Shown here: piece by piece, positions 28,555-37,573 of the stretch
Numbering within the stretch: position 1 is the first letter of the stretch
Layout: the number at the start of each line of letters is the position of its first letter
Assembly: GCA_021325095.1 (NCBI GenBank)
Contig: JAJPHV010000039.1
Coordinates: 1 to 64,000, forward strand
DNA: 64,000 nt
Reading direction: 5' to 3'
From: Chloroflexota bacterium
GTDB lineage: Bacteria; Chloroflexota; Anaerolineae; Aggregatilineales; UBA2796
The notes under the pieces: model-generated
Seen by the model: the letters and a program-made list of their open reading frames with translations, nothing else
Database searches by the model: none
Told to the model about the DNA's origin: nothing
Program-made: the position numbers and the translations under genes

Positions 28555-30594
28555 ATGAAGTTTGATGATGGTCAGTGGCGGCAGCTTCCAGGAACAAAGG
28601 CCATCTTCCCGGCGACGGTTGTCGACGTGCAATTGGAGCCGGATGCGCTCACCATCACTGGCTACGACCACGTCATCCATTCCCGCGGCGATTACCTGGA
28701 AGGGTCGATCATTACGGCGCGTTTTACCTCTCCGCTGCCCGACGTGATTCGCGTCCAACTCTCGCACTTCAAAGGGCGGCGTGAGCGGCTGCCAGTGTTC
28801 GATCTGGATTACAGCGCCACCAACCCGAATGCGACAACGGGGCGCAACGAACATCAGGCGTGGCTGAAGGCGGGCCGTCTGTCGGTGCTCGTGCCGACGG
28901 CGGGCGAGTGGCGCGTCGCCTTTCAACGTGATGGCAACCCCATGACGCAGAGCGAACCCCACGCTGTCGGCCTTTTCATACAGAACGGAAAGACATACCT
29001 GCGCGAGCAGCTCTCGCTGCAAGCGGGCGAGACGGTCTACGGCCTGGGCGAACACTTCGGGCCATTTGTCAAGAACGGGCAGATCATTGACTCCTGGAAC
29101 GACGACGGCGGCACAAACTCTGAATTGGCTTACAAGAACGTGCCTTTTTACCTGACCAGCAACGGCTACGGCGTCCTGGTCAACCATCCGGGCCGCGTCT
29201 CGTTCGAGGTCGGCTCGCACCACGTCAGCCGCGTGCAGTTCAGCGCCGCCGGGCACAGCCTGGATTACTACGTCTTCGGCGGGCCGACCATGAAAGATGC
29301 ACTGGAGCAGTACACAGCCCTCAGCGGACGCCCGGCCTTGCCGCCGGAATGGTCGTTCGGGCTGTGGCTGTCCACGTCCTTCACCACCAACTACAACGAG
29401 CAGGACATCCTCGCCAATGTGGATCGGATGGAGACGTTGGGCATCCCGATCAGCGTATTCCACTTCGATTGCTTCTGGATGAAAGAATTGACGTGGTGCA
29501 GCTTCCTGTGGGATCGGCGGAACTTCCCCGACCCGGAAGGGATGCTGCGGCGCATCAAAGCGAAAGGGATCAAGATTTGCGTGTGGATCAATCCCTATAT
29601 TGCGGAGGCGTCGCCGCTCTTTGCCGAAGGCGCGGCCCAGTCCTTCTTGCTACAGGACCGCGAGGGGAACGTATATCAGGTTGATGAGTGGCAGCCCGGC
29701 CTGGCCTTCGTGGATTTCACGAACCCTGCCGCGCGCGAGTGGTACGCGAGCAAACTCCGGGCACTGCTTGAGATGGGCGTGGACACCTTCAAAACCGACT
29801 TTGGCGAGCGCATCCCTACCGAAGTGCGTTATCACAGCGACGCTGACCCGGAGCGGATGCATAACTATTACACGTATCTCTACAACCAGACGGTGTTTGA
29901 ACTGCTGCGCAAGGTCAAGGGCGAGGGCGAAGCGGTAGTCTTTGCCCGCTCCGCCACCACCGGCAGCCAGAAGTTCCCGGTGCACTGGGGCGGCGATAAC
30001 AGCTCAACCTACCCGTCGATGGCCGAGACACTGCGCGGCGGGCTGTCGCTTGGTCTGAGTGGGTTTGGCTTCTGGAGCCATGACATCAGCGGCTTCATCG
30101 GCACGGCGACGCCCGATCTGTATAAACGCTGGGTTGCCTTCGGCCTGCTCTCGTCGCATAGCCGCCTGCACGGCATGAACAGCGTGCGGATGCCCTGGTT
30201 CTTTGACGAAGAAGCGATTGACGTGCTGCGTTTCTTCAACCAGCTAAAAACTCACCTGATGCCCTACCTGCTCGACACGGCGAAAGAAGCCCACGAGCAC
30301 GGCTGGCCCATGCTGCGGGCGATGATCCTGGAATTCCCGGACGATCTGACCTGCCGCTACCTGGACATGCAGTATATGTTGGGTGCGGCGCTGCTGGTTG
30401 CGCCCATCTTCAGCGCCAATAGTGAAGTGTCCTACTATCTGCCCGAAGGGGAATGGCGCAACTTACTGACCTCGGAGGTGAGGCGCGGCCCCGGCTGGCA
30501 CAAGGAAAAGCACGACTATCTCAGCTTACCTCTGTGGGTGAATACCGAACGTGGCAAACAGTGGGAGTGCCTCGGGGGTTTTGCGCCGCAATGA
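28555..30594 (+). CDS. yicI: GH31 alpha-xylosidase, YicI type
   Basis: Glycoside hydrolase of 679 residues removing alpha-xylosyl units, for example from isoprimeverose or xyloglucan fragments. Seen: VYGLGEHFGPF, PPEWSFGLWLS, the YicI-type HFDCFWMKE, the nucleophile Asp415 in FKTDFGERIP, and the acid/base Asp481 in HWGGDNSSTY. No signal peptide, so it acts on imported substrate. GGAGG precedes the ATG. YicI from E. coli is 772 residues. This one stops about 90 residues earlier, and its last ~18 residues (VNTERGKQWECLGGFAPQ) do not look like the family's beta-strand region. The C-terminal domain is therefore missing, by natural truncation or a frameshift near 30540. Confidence 0.92.
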   Translation: MKFDDGQWRQLPGTKAIFPATVVDVQLEPDALTITGYDHVIHSRGDYLEGSIITARFTSPLPDVIRVQLSHFKGRRERLPVFDLDYSATNPNATTGRNEHQAWLKAGRLSVLVPTAGEWRVAFQRDGNPMTQSEPHAVGLFIQNGKTYLREQLSLQAGETVYGLGEHFGPFVKNGQIIDSWNDDGGTNSELAYKNVPFYLTSNGYGVLVNHPGRVSFEVGSHHVSRVQFSAAGHSLDYYVFGGPTMKDALEQYTALSGRPALPPEWSFGLWLSTSFTTNYNEQDILANVDRMETLGIPISVFHFDCFWMKELTWCSFLWDRRNFPDPEGMLRRIKAKGIKICVWINPYIAEASPLFAEGAAQSFLLQDREGNVYQVDEWQPGLAFVDFTNPAAREWYASKLRALLEMGVDTFKTDFGERIPTEVRYHSDADPERMHNYYTYLYNQTVFELLRKVKGEGEAVVFARSATTGSQKFPVHWGGDNSSTYPSMAETLRGGLSLGLSGFGFWSHDISGFIGTATPDLYKRWVAFGLLSSHSRLHGMNSVRMPWFFDEEAIDVLRFFNQLKTHLMPYLLDTAKEAHEHGWPMLRAMILEFPDDLTCRYLDMQYMLGAALLVAPIFSANSEVSYYLPEGEWRNLLTSEVRRGPGWHKEKHDYLSLPLWVNTERGKQWECLGGFAPQ

Positions 30595-30612
30595 TGGATT
30601 GGCGTGGTCGAT

Positions 30613-31023
30613 CTACCCGGGCTGCGCGTATTTCTGCACGGTACTGAGCAAGGTATCGAATCCGAAAGGCTTGATCAGGATGCCCGAAATGGCCGCTGCG
30701 GCCTCCTTGTTTGAAGCGGTAAAGTGATCCGCCGTCATTACGACAATCGGGATACGTTCGGTATAGCTGGTCAGGTAGGCGTGGATGAAGGCGTAACCGT
30801 CCATCGTGGGCATCCACATGTCGAGCAGAATCAGCGCGGGCCGATGCTGCCCGATGAGTGGCAGCGCGGCGGCTCCATCTGCCGCCGACACGACCTGATA
30901 GCCCTCTTTGGTCAGCGCTTTGCGGATAAACTGCTGGATATGCTCATCGTCTTCGACAACCAGAACCGTCACCAAAACAGGTGGCTCCCGTCGCTTATAC
31001 TCACTTTTCCCGGGGTATGTCAT
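30613..31023 (-). CDS. Stand-alone response-regulator receiver protein
   Basis: CheY-like receiver of about 120-136 residues with no output domain. Seen: the acidic pocket VVEDDEH, the phospho-acceptor Asp in ILLDMWMP, the Thr in VVMTADH and the Lys in LIKPFGF. The ATG at 31023 adds about 15 unconserved residues; GTG at 30972 would start right before the first strand. It is convergent with the GH31 gene. Its partner kinase is not adjacent; the orphan kinase at 19283 is a possible but unproven candidate. Confidence 0.88.
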   Translation of the reverse strand: MTYPGKSEYKRREPPVLVTVLVVEDDEHIQQFIRKALTKEGYQVVSAADGAAALPLIGQHRPALILLDMWMPTMDGYAFIHAYLTSYTERIPIVVMTADHFTASNKEAAAAISGILIKPFGFDTLLSTVQKYAQPG

Positions 31024-31155
31024 TCAGGTGTGATGTGAGGAACAGCTGTAAGAATAACCCATTTAGCGGCCCGTCCGCTACCATTGTCCAGGGGATGGTC
31101 ATCAGTGGGACGCAATGGGATGCGGGCACAGCCGCTGGCAGCCTCGGTGAACGGG

Positions 31156-31716
31156 CTAAACGTTCACTTGCCGCCACACCCCAAAGTAACTGATAACGAT
31201 TCCCGATTCGTCCACCTCGAGCTGCGTCTGGTAACCAGACGACAATCCCTCATACTGGTAACGATGGTGTTCAATGCGGGTATAACGCTGTTGCAGTCGT
31301 TCCACCGATAGGCTTGGGAAGCGCACCCAAACCGCTTCGACCTGGGCTGACTGGCCTTCCTGCAAGGCGAGCCGTCGAATCGGAAGCGTATTTGTGGCCG
31401 GCGTGATTTCCAGGTCAACGTCAAAAAATCCTGTCGCAAAAGGCACTACCGACCCCGCCACACGCCAGACCTGATCCTGACCGACTTCCAGGGTCAGGCG
31501 CTTGACCTCGCTGGCCCGTTCCTGGTGGATGTCAACCGACCTGGTTTTCCAGCCGGGATCGCACTCGACTTTATAAGTGATCCGGGTAGGGAACTTCTCC
31601 AATGGCAGAACGACAGTGCCCTCTAGCATATACCGGTCAGGCAAGGTCACGAGTTTGAAGTATTCAAGGCTGTGCGCTTCAGGTCGTTCCCATAAGACGG
31701 ATTGCACAGATGGCAT
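31156..31716 (-). CDS. Putative glycolipid-binding family protein (PF06475-like)
   Basis: Soluble protein of 186 residues. The central motif DVDLEITPATNTLPIRRLAL, together with YKVECDPGWKTRSVDI and a QRYTRIEHHRYQYEG segment, matches my memory of the putative glycolipid-binding (DUF1089) family. Its biochemical role is not established. The ATG at 31716 has GGGGGAAG just upstream and is preferred over the earlier ATG at 31755. It stands alone between a receiver protein and a PDZ protein. Confidence 0.8.
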   Translation of the reverse strand: MPSVQSVLWERPEAHSLEYFKLVTLPDRYMLEGTVVLPLEKFPTRITYKVECDPGWKTRSVDIHQERASEVKRLTLEVGQDQVWRVAGSVVPFATGFFDVDLEITPATNTLPIRRLALQEGQSAQVEAVWVRFPSLSVERLQQRYTRIEHHRYQYEGLSSGYQTQLEVDESGIVISYFGVWRQVNV

Positions 31717-31779
31717 AGAACTTCCCCCGACATCAGTTCTACCATGCACGATCATAGACCACGCCAGGCCAGAATAAAA

Positions 31780-31803
31780 ACGGGTTCCTGATCAGGAACC
31801 CGT
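31780..31803 (-). terminator. Intrinsic terminator of PDZ gene
   Basis: Perfect 24-bp palindrome (arms ACGGGTTCCTGA) followed on the minus strand by TTTTTATT, 21 bp after the PDZ gene stop. The clearest intrinsic terminator in the window. Confidence 0.85.
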
Positions 31804-31824
31804 CGTGGTGCTGGTCATCACGGC

Positions 31825-32463
31825 TTACGGCGTTGCTGCCATTGTTGCCGCCATTGTCCCGGCTGCGCCGCCGCCCGCGCTCGCCGGGGCCGTAGCCGGT
31901 ATTTCCGCAGGGCGCGGGGCAAGCGTCACACTGACCGTCATTTCCTGCCCACTGCGCTGGATGGTCAACTGTACCTGCTCGCCTGCCGGAAGGAAGCCCA
32001 CCGCATTGCGCATCGAGTCCAGGCCGGTCACTGCTTTACCGTTGACGGCCACGATCACGTCGCCGACCTGAATCTGCGCGGTGACCGCCGGGCTGCCCGC
32101 CAGCACCTCGATCACGCGCACGCCGCAGTTATCGACGGCTTCGACTCGAATGCCGATGAAGCCCGGATTGGCGGGCATGGTCGCCGCCATGGTGGCTGCC
32201 ATGCCTGTTTCCGCCGTGCCACTCGTCGTGGCGGCCATGGTGGCTGCCGCTGCGCCAGCGGGTGGTGGGCAGGGCGGAAAACTCATCGTGGCGGCCATCG
32301 TTGCGCCCGCACCGGCAGGACTGGTCGTCCCTACCGCCATCGTGGCTGCCGCTGTTGCCTGGGGCTGCGGCCCGGCCAGAATGCTGCCACCAACCCCACC
32401 CAGCGCCACGAACGTCAGAATCATGATGACACCGCTCAACTTAACAAAGCTGGACGACTTCAT
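31825..32463 (-). CDS. Membrane-anchored PDZ protein with Met-Ala-Thr repeats
   Basis: Protein of 212 residues. N-terminal hydrophobic anchor or signal (about 8-30), then a 70-residue low-complexity linker made of MAATM-type units (about 31-100). A PDZ domain follows at about 101-182 (GFIGIRVE ... VIEVLAGSPAVTAQIQVGDVIVAVNG ... VQLTIQRSGQEMTVSVTL), and a short tail repeats MAATMAAT. PDZ domains bind protein C-termini; here there is no attached protease, so it may be an adaptor. GGAGG lies eight bases before the ATG at 32463. Confidence 0.85.
   Translation of the reverse strand: MKSSSFVKLSGVIMILTFVALGGVGGSILAGPQPQATAAATMAVGTTSPAGAGATMAATMSFPPCPPPAGAAAATMAATTSGTAETGMAATMAATMPANPGFIGIRVEAVDNCGVRVIEVLAGSPAVTAQIQVGDVIVAVNGKAVTGLDSMRNAVGFLPAGEQVQLTIQRSGQEMTVSVTLAPRPAEIPATAPASAGGGAAGTMAATMAATP
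32164..32373 (-). repeat. MAAT-repeat coding region
   Basis: Codes for the Ala/Thr/Met linker of the PDZ protein. Related units (GCCATGGTGGC and similar) recur irregularly on the plus strand. A second short block codes for the C-terminal tail at about 31828-31860. Confidence 0.6.
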
Positions 32464-32576
32464 TCGCAAACCTCCACAACCTTTTGAGCCGTGATGCAAA
32501 GGGTAAATAGATAAGGGCCATGTTAACGCCTGCCTTGCAACTCCGTCAAGGCGGGCAGGGCATTACACAGCATTTA

Positions 32577-33122
32577 CTAAGATTCCGCGTCTTTGTCCTG
32601 AGCGTTCAGGCCAGCCACAATCTCCGGGTGTGATTGCCAGCGCCCCTCTATAAACACCTGCTGATCCCAGGGGAAAATCACGAGCGCATCGCTGACCAGG
32701 GTGCACACGTCGGGCGCTGGGTTGGCCCAGCTATGGCTGACCAGGCAGGCTGTCCTGACTTGCGTTGCGCCTAGTGCGCGGGCACGCGCCGCCACCAGTG
32801 CCAGCGTTTCGCCGGTGTCGGCAATTTCGTCCACCACGGCCACACGCTTCCCGGCGACCTCGCCCGTGACCGGGACGCGCCAGATCGGGGTCGAATAACG
32901 CACCTCGTCGTTCACGCGCCGTGTAACCCGAACGGGATATAGCTCCCGGCGCAGACTGCACGCCACTGCCGTCGCCGGGAACAGCCCCGCACGCGCAATG
33001 CCGATGATGATCTCGGCATCAGTGAGCCGTTCGGCAAGCTGCCGGGACAGCGCAGCGAATTCGTCCCACGAGATCGGTCTTGATCCCTTGCGGTTCGTGT
33101 AATCGTAGCTTTTCATGCTCAT
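32577..33122 (-). CDS. Purine-type phosphoribosyltransferase
   Basis: Type I phosphoribosyltransferase of 181 residues. The PRPP-binding motif VAVVDEIADTGETL is intact and IGIARAGLFPA is the PPi loop region. It most resembles xanthine/guanine or hypoxanthine transferases of the archaeal and Chloroflexota kind, but specificity is uncertain. GAGG sits about eight bases before the ATG at 33122. It would recycle the hypoxanthine produced by the two deaminases in this window. Confidence 0.85.
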   Translation of the reverse strand: MSMKSYDYTNRKGSRPISWDEFAALSRQLAERLTDAEIIIGIARAGLFPATAVACSLRRELYPVRVTRRVNDEVRYSTPIWRVPVTGEVAGKRVAVVDEIADTGETLALVAARARALGATQVRTACLVSHSWANPAPDVCTLVSDALVIFPWDQQVFIEGRWQSHPEIVAGLNAQDKDAES

Positions 33123-33193
33123 CCGCATAACCTCAACTTAACAACTCTGGGATATATTTGTTGGCGTTTACCCAGCTATGTCAGGAGGATACG

Positions 33194-34624
33194 ATGCTTT
33201 CTCACAAGCTGAGATCATTAGCTTTAGCAGTCAGTGCGGCATTTTTGTTCAGCGCGATAGTGCGTACTGATGCCCAGACCAGCGACTACGTCAAGACCTT
33301 CGACCTGCCAACCAAGCCGACCTCCGAAGGCGCGTATGCGGGTGTGGATGCAACTGGCGCTCAGGTCGTGTTCTGGCACTCCCAGACCGGCAAGAACGAA
33401 GCCACCTTGCAAGCGCTGGCCGACCAGTTCAACAAGGGTAATCCCTGGAAGATTACGATTCAACCACAGAATAAAGGTAACTATAATACGGTCTTCCAGG
33501 CCATGCTTGCGGCACTCCAAACCAAGCAGTTGCCGAATCTGACGGTGGCGTACCCCAATCAAGCCGCGCAGTACCAGAACGTCAAGGCGCTGGTCGATCT
33601 GAATGACTTTTTCAATGACAAGACTTATGGCCTGACCAAGAGCGTGACTGACGATATTCCCAATGCTTTCCTCCAGTCTGACCTGAACCCTCAGCACAAT
33701 AACCAGCGGCTCGGCATGGGCATGTTCCGTTCGATGGAGGTCCTGTATTACAACAAAGATGCGCTGACCGCATTAGGATACAGCGCGCCGCCCAAGAACT
33801 GGGACGAATTCAAAGACATGTCCTGTAAGTACAAGGCTTCTGGGCCAAACCGCGTCGGCTATCAGATTCGCACCGATGCCTCGTTCATCGCGGCGGCGGC
33901 TTTCGCGCAGGGCGCGGACATTTACGATTACACCACAAACAAATTCACTTATGACAATCCGGCGGTGCAGGTCGCCCCGAAGGTGATGCAAGACTTGCTG
34001 GCGCAGGGCTGTGCCGCGCTCATTGCCAACCCCGCCGCTTTCAGCGATCAGAATGAATTCGCCAAACAGACGACATTGTTCTACATCAACTCGACAGCCG
34101 GTATAAACTTCATCCGCGATGCGATTGACAAATCCGGCAAGCCGTTCGCCTGGGACATTGCGCCGATCCCGTACAAGGACAAGCCCGTCGCCAACGTTTA
34201 TGGGGCCAGCGTATCGATTCCCAAGACGACCAAACAGCAAGAACTGGCAGCGTGGCTGTTCATTCGCTGGTTTATCGAGCCGGAGCAGCAAGTCACCTGG
34301 GCGCAGGCGACGAATTACTTCCCGGTACGCCGTTCGGCGGCCTCTGGCATGGAAGCGTTCTTCACCGCCAACCCCCAATACAAACACGCCTTTGACCTGC
34401 TGGCAGACACCAAAGCCGAACCGCCGATTGCCGCTTACTCGCGCGTGCGCGACCTGGCAAGCAACGCCTTCAACGACATTCTGGACAATAAACCGGTTGA
34501 GGACACGTTCAGCGCCCTGAACGCCGACGCGAACGCAGAAGTCGCCAAGAACCCGCCGGGCGCGCCACTGCCCACCCCGCTTCCAACCAAAGTCCCGACG
34601 GCTGCCGCTACACAGGCCAAGTAA
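33194..34624 (+). CDS. Sugar ABC transporter substrate-binding protein (UgpB-like)
   Basis: Family 1 extracellular binding protein, 476 residues. Signal peptide about 1-26 (ALAVSAAFLFSAIVRTDAQ) without a lipobox. Mature part: VVFWHSQTGKNEATLQALADQFN, SMEVLYYNKDALTALGY, WDIAPIPYKDKPVANVYGASVSI, typical of UgpB/MalE-type proteins. It ends in a Pro/Thr-rich tail (PTPLPTKVPTAAATQ). AGGAGG precedes the ATG. It heads a three-gene importer with no ATPase and no glycosidase nearby, so the ligand is open. Confidence 0.93.
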   Translation: MLSHKLRSLALAVSAAFLFSAIVRTDAQTSDYVKTFDLPTKPTSEGAYAGVDATGAQVVFWHSQTGKNEATLQALADQFNKGNPWKITIQPQNKGNYNTVFQAMLAALQTKQLPNLTVAYPNQAAQYQNVKALVDLNDFFNDKTYGLTKSVTDDIPNAFLQSDLNPQHNNQRLGMGMFRSMEVLYYNKDALTALGYSAPPKNWDEFKDMSCKYKASGPNRVGYQIRTDASFIAAAAFAQGADIYDYTTNKFTYDNPAVQVAPKVMQDLLAQGCAALIANPAAFSDQNEFAKQTTLFYINSTAGINFIRDAIDKSGKPFAWDIAPIPYKDKPVANVYGASVSIPKTTKQQELAAWLFIRWFIEPEQQVTWAQATNYFPVRRSAASGMEAFFTANPQYKHAFDLLADTKAEPPIAAYSRVRDLASNAFNDILDNKPVEDTFSALNADANAEVAKNPPGAPLPTPLPTKVPTAAATQAK

Positions 34625-34653
34625 CCTTTCGCCCATCTCACGATACTGTCCCG

Positions 34654-34677
34654 GCCTGCTCGCCCTGGCGGGCAGGC
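34654..34677 (+). terminator. Intercistronic hairpin after second binding-protein gene
   Basis: About ten-base-pair GC-rich stem (arms GCCTGCTCGC/GCGGGCAGGC, one G-T pair) with a tight loop, 30 bp after the binding-protein stop and before the permease gene. Position parallels the hairpin at 26588. Confidence 0.5.
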
Positions 34678-34764
34678 AAATATATTCAAACTTACGCTCG
34701 TTCACTACAAACACTGCGGCTACAACGATGCGAAGCGCCCCAATGTAAAGTGCGGATATAGGCG

Positions 34765-36639
34765 ATGAGTGATTCGATAACTGGCCGCGCCGGACCTTCG
34801 CAGCGGAGCCTGAGGCGGCGTGAAGCGTTACTCGGCTTCCTGCTGATCGCGCCAGCGGTTCTTGTCACGGCGATATTTGGCCTTTACCCGGTGGTTTCTG
34901 GCTTTGCCATCAGCCTGCAAGGGGGTGTTGTCCTGCCGGAGGGCTTTGTCGGCCTGAGCAACTATGTCGCCGCGCTCGGCAGCCTGTCGTATTTACTGGC
35001 GCTGGTTCTGGCGTCAGCCTTCCTGGTCATCGCCTTTCGACTCTTCCGTTCTGCCTTTCTTGTTCTTCACGAGCAGTTCTATCCATTGCTTGCGCCCAGC
35101 CTGCTGGCCGCGCTGGCGACTCTGGCCCTGCTCGGTGTGCTCTTTACTGGCTTGCACCAGTTGGATATTGTCCTGTTGCTATTGCTTGCGCTGGCCGCAG
35201 CCCTTTACGCGATCCTGGCCGCGCGCTGCCCGGTCAGCGCGATGGACATCCTGCGTTCGTGGGGCAGCATGCTGTTTACATTCTGTGCGGTGGTGCTCAT
35301 CCTGTTCACCTTTTCCGAACTGGATTCAGCACTGAGCCAGCCACTGGCCGTCCTCGGTCAGGCCACAAACGGCTTTGTGCCGCCGCTGGCTCCGCAATTC
35401 GTGGCGCTGCTTGGCGCAACCGCGAGCCTGGGCGTTGTCTTCGCTATCTCCGCCGTTCACGCCAAACTCGATCCGCACACGCAACCCAGGCTGGCGGCGA
35501 CCTGGGCCGTGCTGCGCTGGATCACGCTGACTTTGACGGTATTGTTCGTGATCTACATCATCGCCAACATCGAACTGCTCCGGGAGAGCATCGCCCGACT
35601 GGATCGAGCCGACCCGGCGCGGCTGGCTTCGCTCACGTCGCTGAGTGCCGCCGACCTTGTCCGGCGCGTGCTGGTCTGGCCGCAGGTCTTTACAGTGATT
35701 CTTGGAACAACGCTGCTCGGCCTGGCGTTCTTGCTCTGGACGACAGCCACACGCCGCGAAACGACGCCTGGTACGTTGACCTCAATCGGTACGGCGATCC
35801 TGCTCATGGTCGGCGGTTGGCTGTTTATCGGGCAACTGCCGGAGGCTGCCGCGCGCGGCGATCCGCAGTTTTACCAGGCGCTGCTGCGCACGGCGACCTA
35901 TGCCCTGATGACAGTCCCGGTGCAACTCAGCCTGGGGCTGCTGCTCGCCTACCTGCTCTTTTACGAGGTTCGGCGGGGCAAGTCTCTGTACCGGGTCGTC
36001 TTTTTCATCCCTTATGTTGCGCCGACGGTGGCTACCGCTGCGGTTTTCGCCGTCCTTTTCTCGCTTGATCCGCAAAGCCCGGCCAACCAGATCGTCCAGT
36101 TTTTCGGCATTCCACCGCAGCAATGGCTACGTGACACGCGCGGCATCTTTGAGATCGCCGCACAGCTTATTGGCGGGCGGCAGGTTCATCTGCCGAGCTT
36201 CCTGGTCGGCCCGTCGCTGCCACTGCTCTCCGCCATCATCTACAGTATCTGGGTCTTCAGCGGCTACGACTCGGTGATCTTCCTGGCCGGGCTTGGAAAC
36301 GTGCCGTATGAGCTGATCGAAGCGGCCCAGGTCGATGGTGCGGGCCGCTGGCCCGTGTTCCGGCACATCATCTTCCCACTGGTTTCCCCGACCACGTTTT
36401 TCCTGACCATGCTGGCGATCATCGGGACATTCAAAGCCTTCGACTACATCTACGTGCTGCGCCAGGAAAATGCGCGCGGAGCGATGGATACGGCCACCGT
36501 CTACATTTTTGAATTGATCCGCACGGGCAGCAAGTCGTGGTCGTATGCGTCTTCGGCGGCATTTGTGCTGTTCGGCATTATCTTGATCTTGACGCTCGTT
36601 CAGAACCGGCTTTCACAGGATCGGGTGTTCTATGGCTGA
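34765..36639 (+). CDS. Sugar ABC transporter permease with ~290-residue hydrophobic insert
   Basis: Permease of 624 residues, about twice the usual 290-320. The N-terminus (TM1 about 22-45, then GLSNYVAALG) and the C-terminal core (from about residue 365, GDPQFYQALLRTATYALM, through the EAA loop LIEAAQVDGAGRWPVFRHIIFPL) are standard MalF type. Between them lies an insert with about eight hydrophobic segments and no recognisable domain. MalF of E. coli has a large insert at a similar place, but it is a soluble periplasmic loop. The frame is continuous and codon use looks uniform, so this is not an assembly artefact by eye. Overlaps the next permease by 8 bp. Confidence 0.9.
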   Translation: MSDSITGRAGPSQRSLRRREALLGFLLIAPAVLVTAIFGLYPVVSGFAISLQGGVVLPEGFVGLSNYVAALGSLSYLLALVLASAFLVIAFRLFRSAFLVLHEQFYPLLAPSLLAALATLALLGVLFTGLHQLDIVLLLLLALAAALYAILAARCPVSAMDILRSWGSMLFTFCAVVLILFTFSELDSALSQPLAVLGQATNGFVPPLAPQFVALLGATASLGVVFAISAVHAKLDPHTQPRLAATWAVLRWITLTLTVLFVIYIIANIELLRESIARLDRADPARLASLTSLSAADLVRRVLVWPQVFTVILGTTLLGLAFLLWTTATRRETTPGTLTSIGTAILLMVGGWLFIGQLPEAAARGDPQFYQALLRTATYALMTVPVQLSLGLLLAYLLFYEVRRGKSLYRVVFFIPYVAPTVATAAVFAVLFSLDPQSPANQIVQFFGIPPQQWLRDTRGIFEIAAQLIGGRQVHLPSFLVGPSLPLLSAIIYSIWVFSGYDSVIFLAGLGNVPYELIEAAQVDGAGRWPVFRHIIFPLVSPTTFFLTMLAIIGTFKAFDYIYVLRQENARGAMDTATVYIFELIRTGSKSWSYASSAAFVLFGIILILTLVQNRLSQDRVFYG

Positions 36640-37564
36640 CATCACGAATGCAACTGGCGTACTCGCGCCAGCCCTGCCTACACAAACGACTGCGGTGGCG
36701 ATGCGGCAGCCACAAAAAGGCGGCTGCTTTCGCGCCGCAACGTATGTTTTCCTGTCCATCGCCGCCATCTTTTACCTTGCGCCGTTCGTGTGGATGGCGA
36801 GCAAGTCCGTGATGAATGCCTTTGAGGCCAACAGCACGTCGATCATTCCCAGCGCCGTGCACCTGGAGAATTATTCGACTGCCATCGTCGATTCGCATTT
36901 CGGCCAGTACTTCTGGAACTCGGTACGGATCGTGTTCCTCTCAGTGACCGGGCAAACGCTGGTCGCTGTTCTGGCCGCGTATGCCTTCGCCCGCATGAAC
37001 TTTCCTGGCCGCGACCTGATCTTCGGCATCTTCTTGCTCACCATCTTTGTGCCGGAAACCGTCGTCCTCGTGCCGAATCTGGTGACTGTAACCCGTATCA
37101 GCCTGGCCTTCGAGGCGATCAATCCCGCTCTCAAGTGGCTGAACAACTGGCCCGCGCTGATCATTCCCTACCTGTCCAGCACCTTCAGCATCTTCCTGCT
37201 GCGCCAGTTCTTCCGCCAGATTCCGGATGAACTGTGGGACGCAGCGCGCATCGACGGAGCCGGACATTTGCGCTTCCTGTTTCAAGTGGTCGTGCCGATT
37301 TCGCGGCCAGCCGTCCTGACCACCATGCTGCTCGCCTTCGTCGGAGCATGGAGCGCCCTGCAATGGCCGATTCTGGTCACAACGGACGATTCCTGGCGGC
37401 CTATCTCGGTGGCGTTGCAGCAGTATCGCTCAATGGAGGCGGGGAATAATACCAATTTGCTGATGGCCGCCGCCACGATCGCGCTCGTTCCGGTGCTGAT
37501 CTTGTATTTCCTTACGCAGCGTTACTTCACGCGCGGCATCGCTACGACGGGGCTGAAGGGGTAG
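36632..37564 (+). CDS. Sugar ABC transporter permease (MalG-like)
   Basis: Permease of 310 residues, six helices, EAA loop LWDAARIDGAGHLRFLFQVVVPISRP, with a 35-residue polar N-terminus. The start overlaps the end of the enlarged permease gene by 8 bp, implying coupled translation and a heterodimer. Convergent with the antitoxin-like gene nine bases away. Confidence 0.93.
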   Translation: MADITNATGVLAPALPTQTTAVAMRQPQKGGCFRAATYVFLSIAAIFYLAPFVWMASKSVMNAFEANSTSIIPSAVHLENYSTAIVDSHFGQYFWNSVRIVFLSVTGQTLVAVLAAYAFARMNFPGRDLIFGIFLLTIFVPETVVLVPNLVTVTRISLAFEAINPALKWLNNWPALIIPYLSSTFSIFLLRQFFRQIPDELWDAARIDGAGHLRFLFQVVVPISRPAVLTTMLLAFVGAWSALQWPILVTTDDSWRPISVALQQYRSMEAGNNTNLLMAAATIALVPVLILYFLTQRYFTRGIATTGLKG

Positions 37565-37573
37565 AGGAAGATA

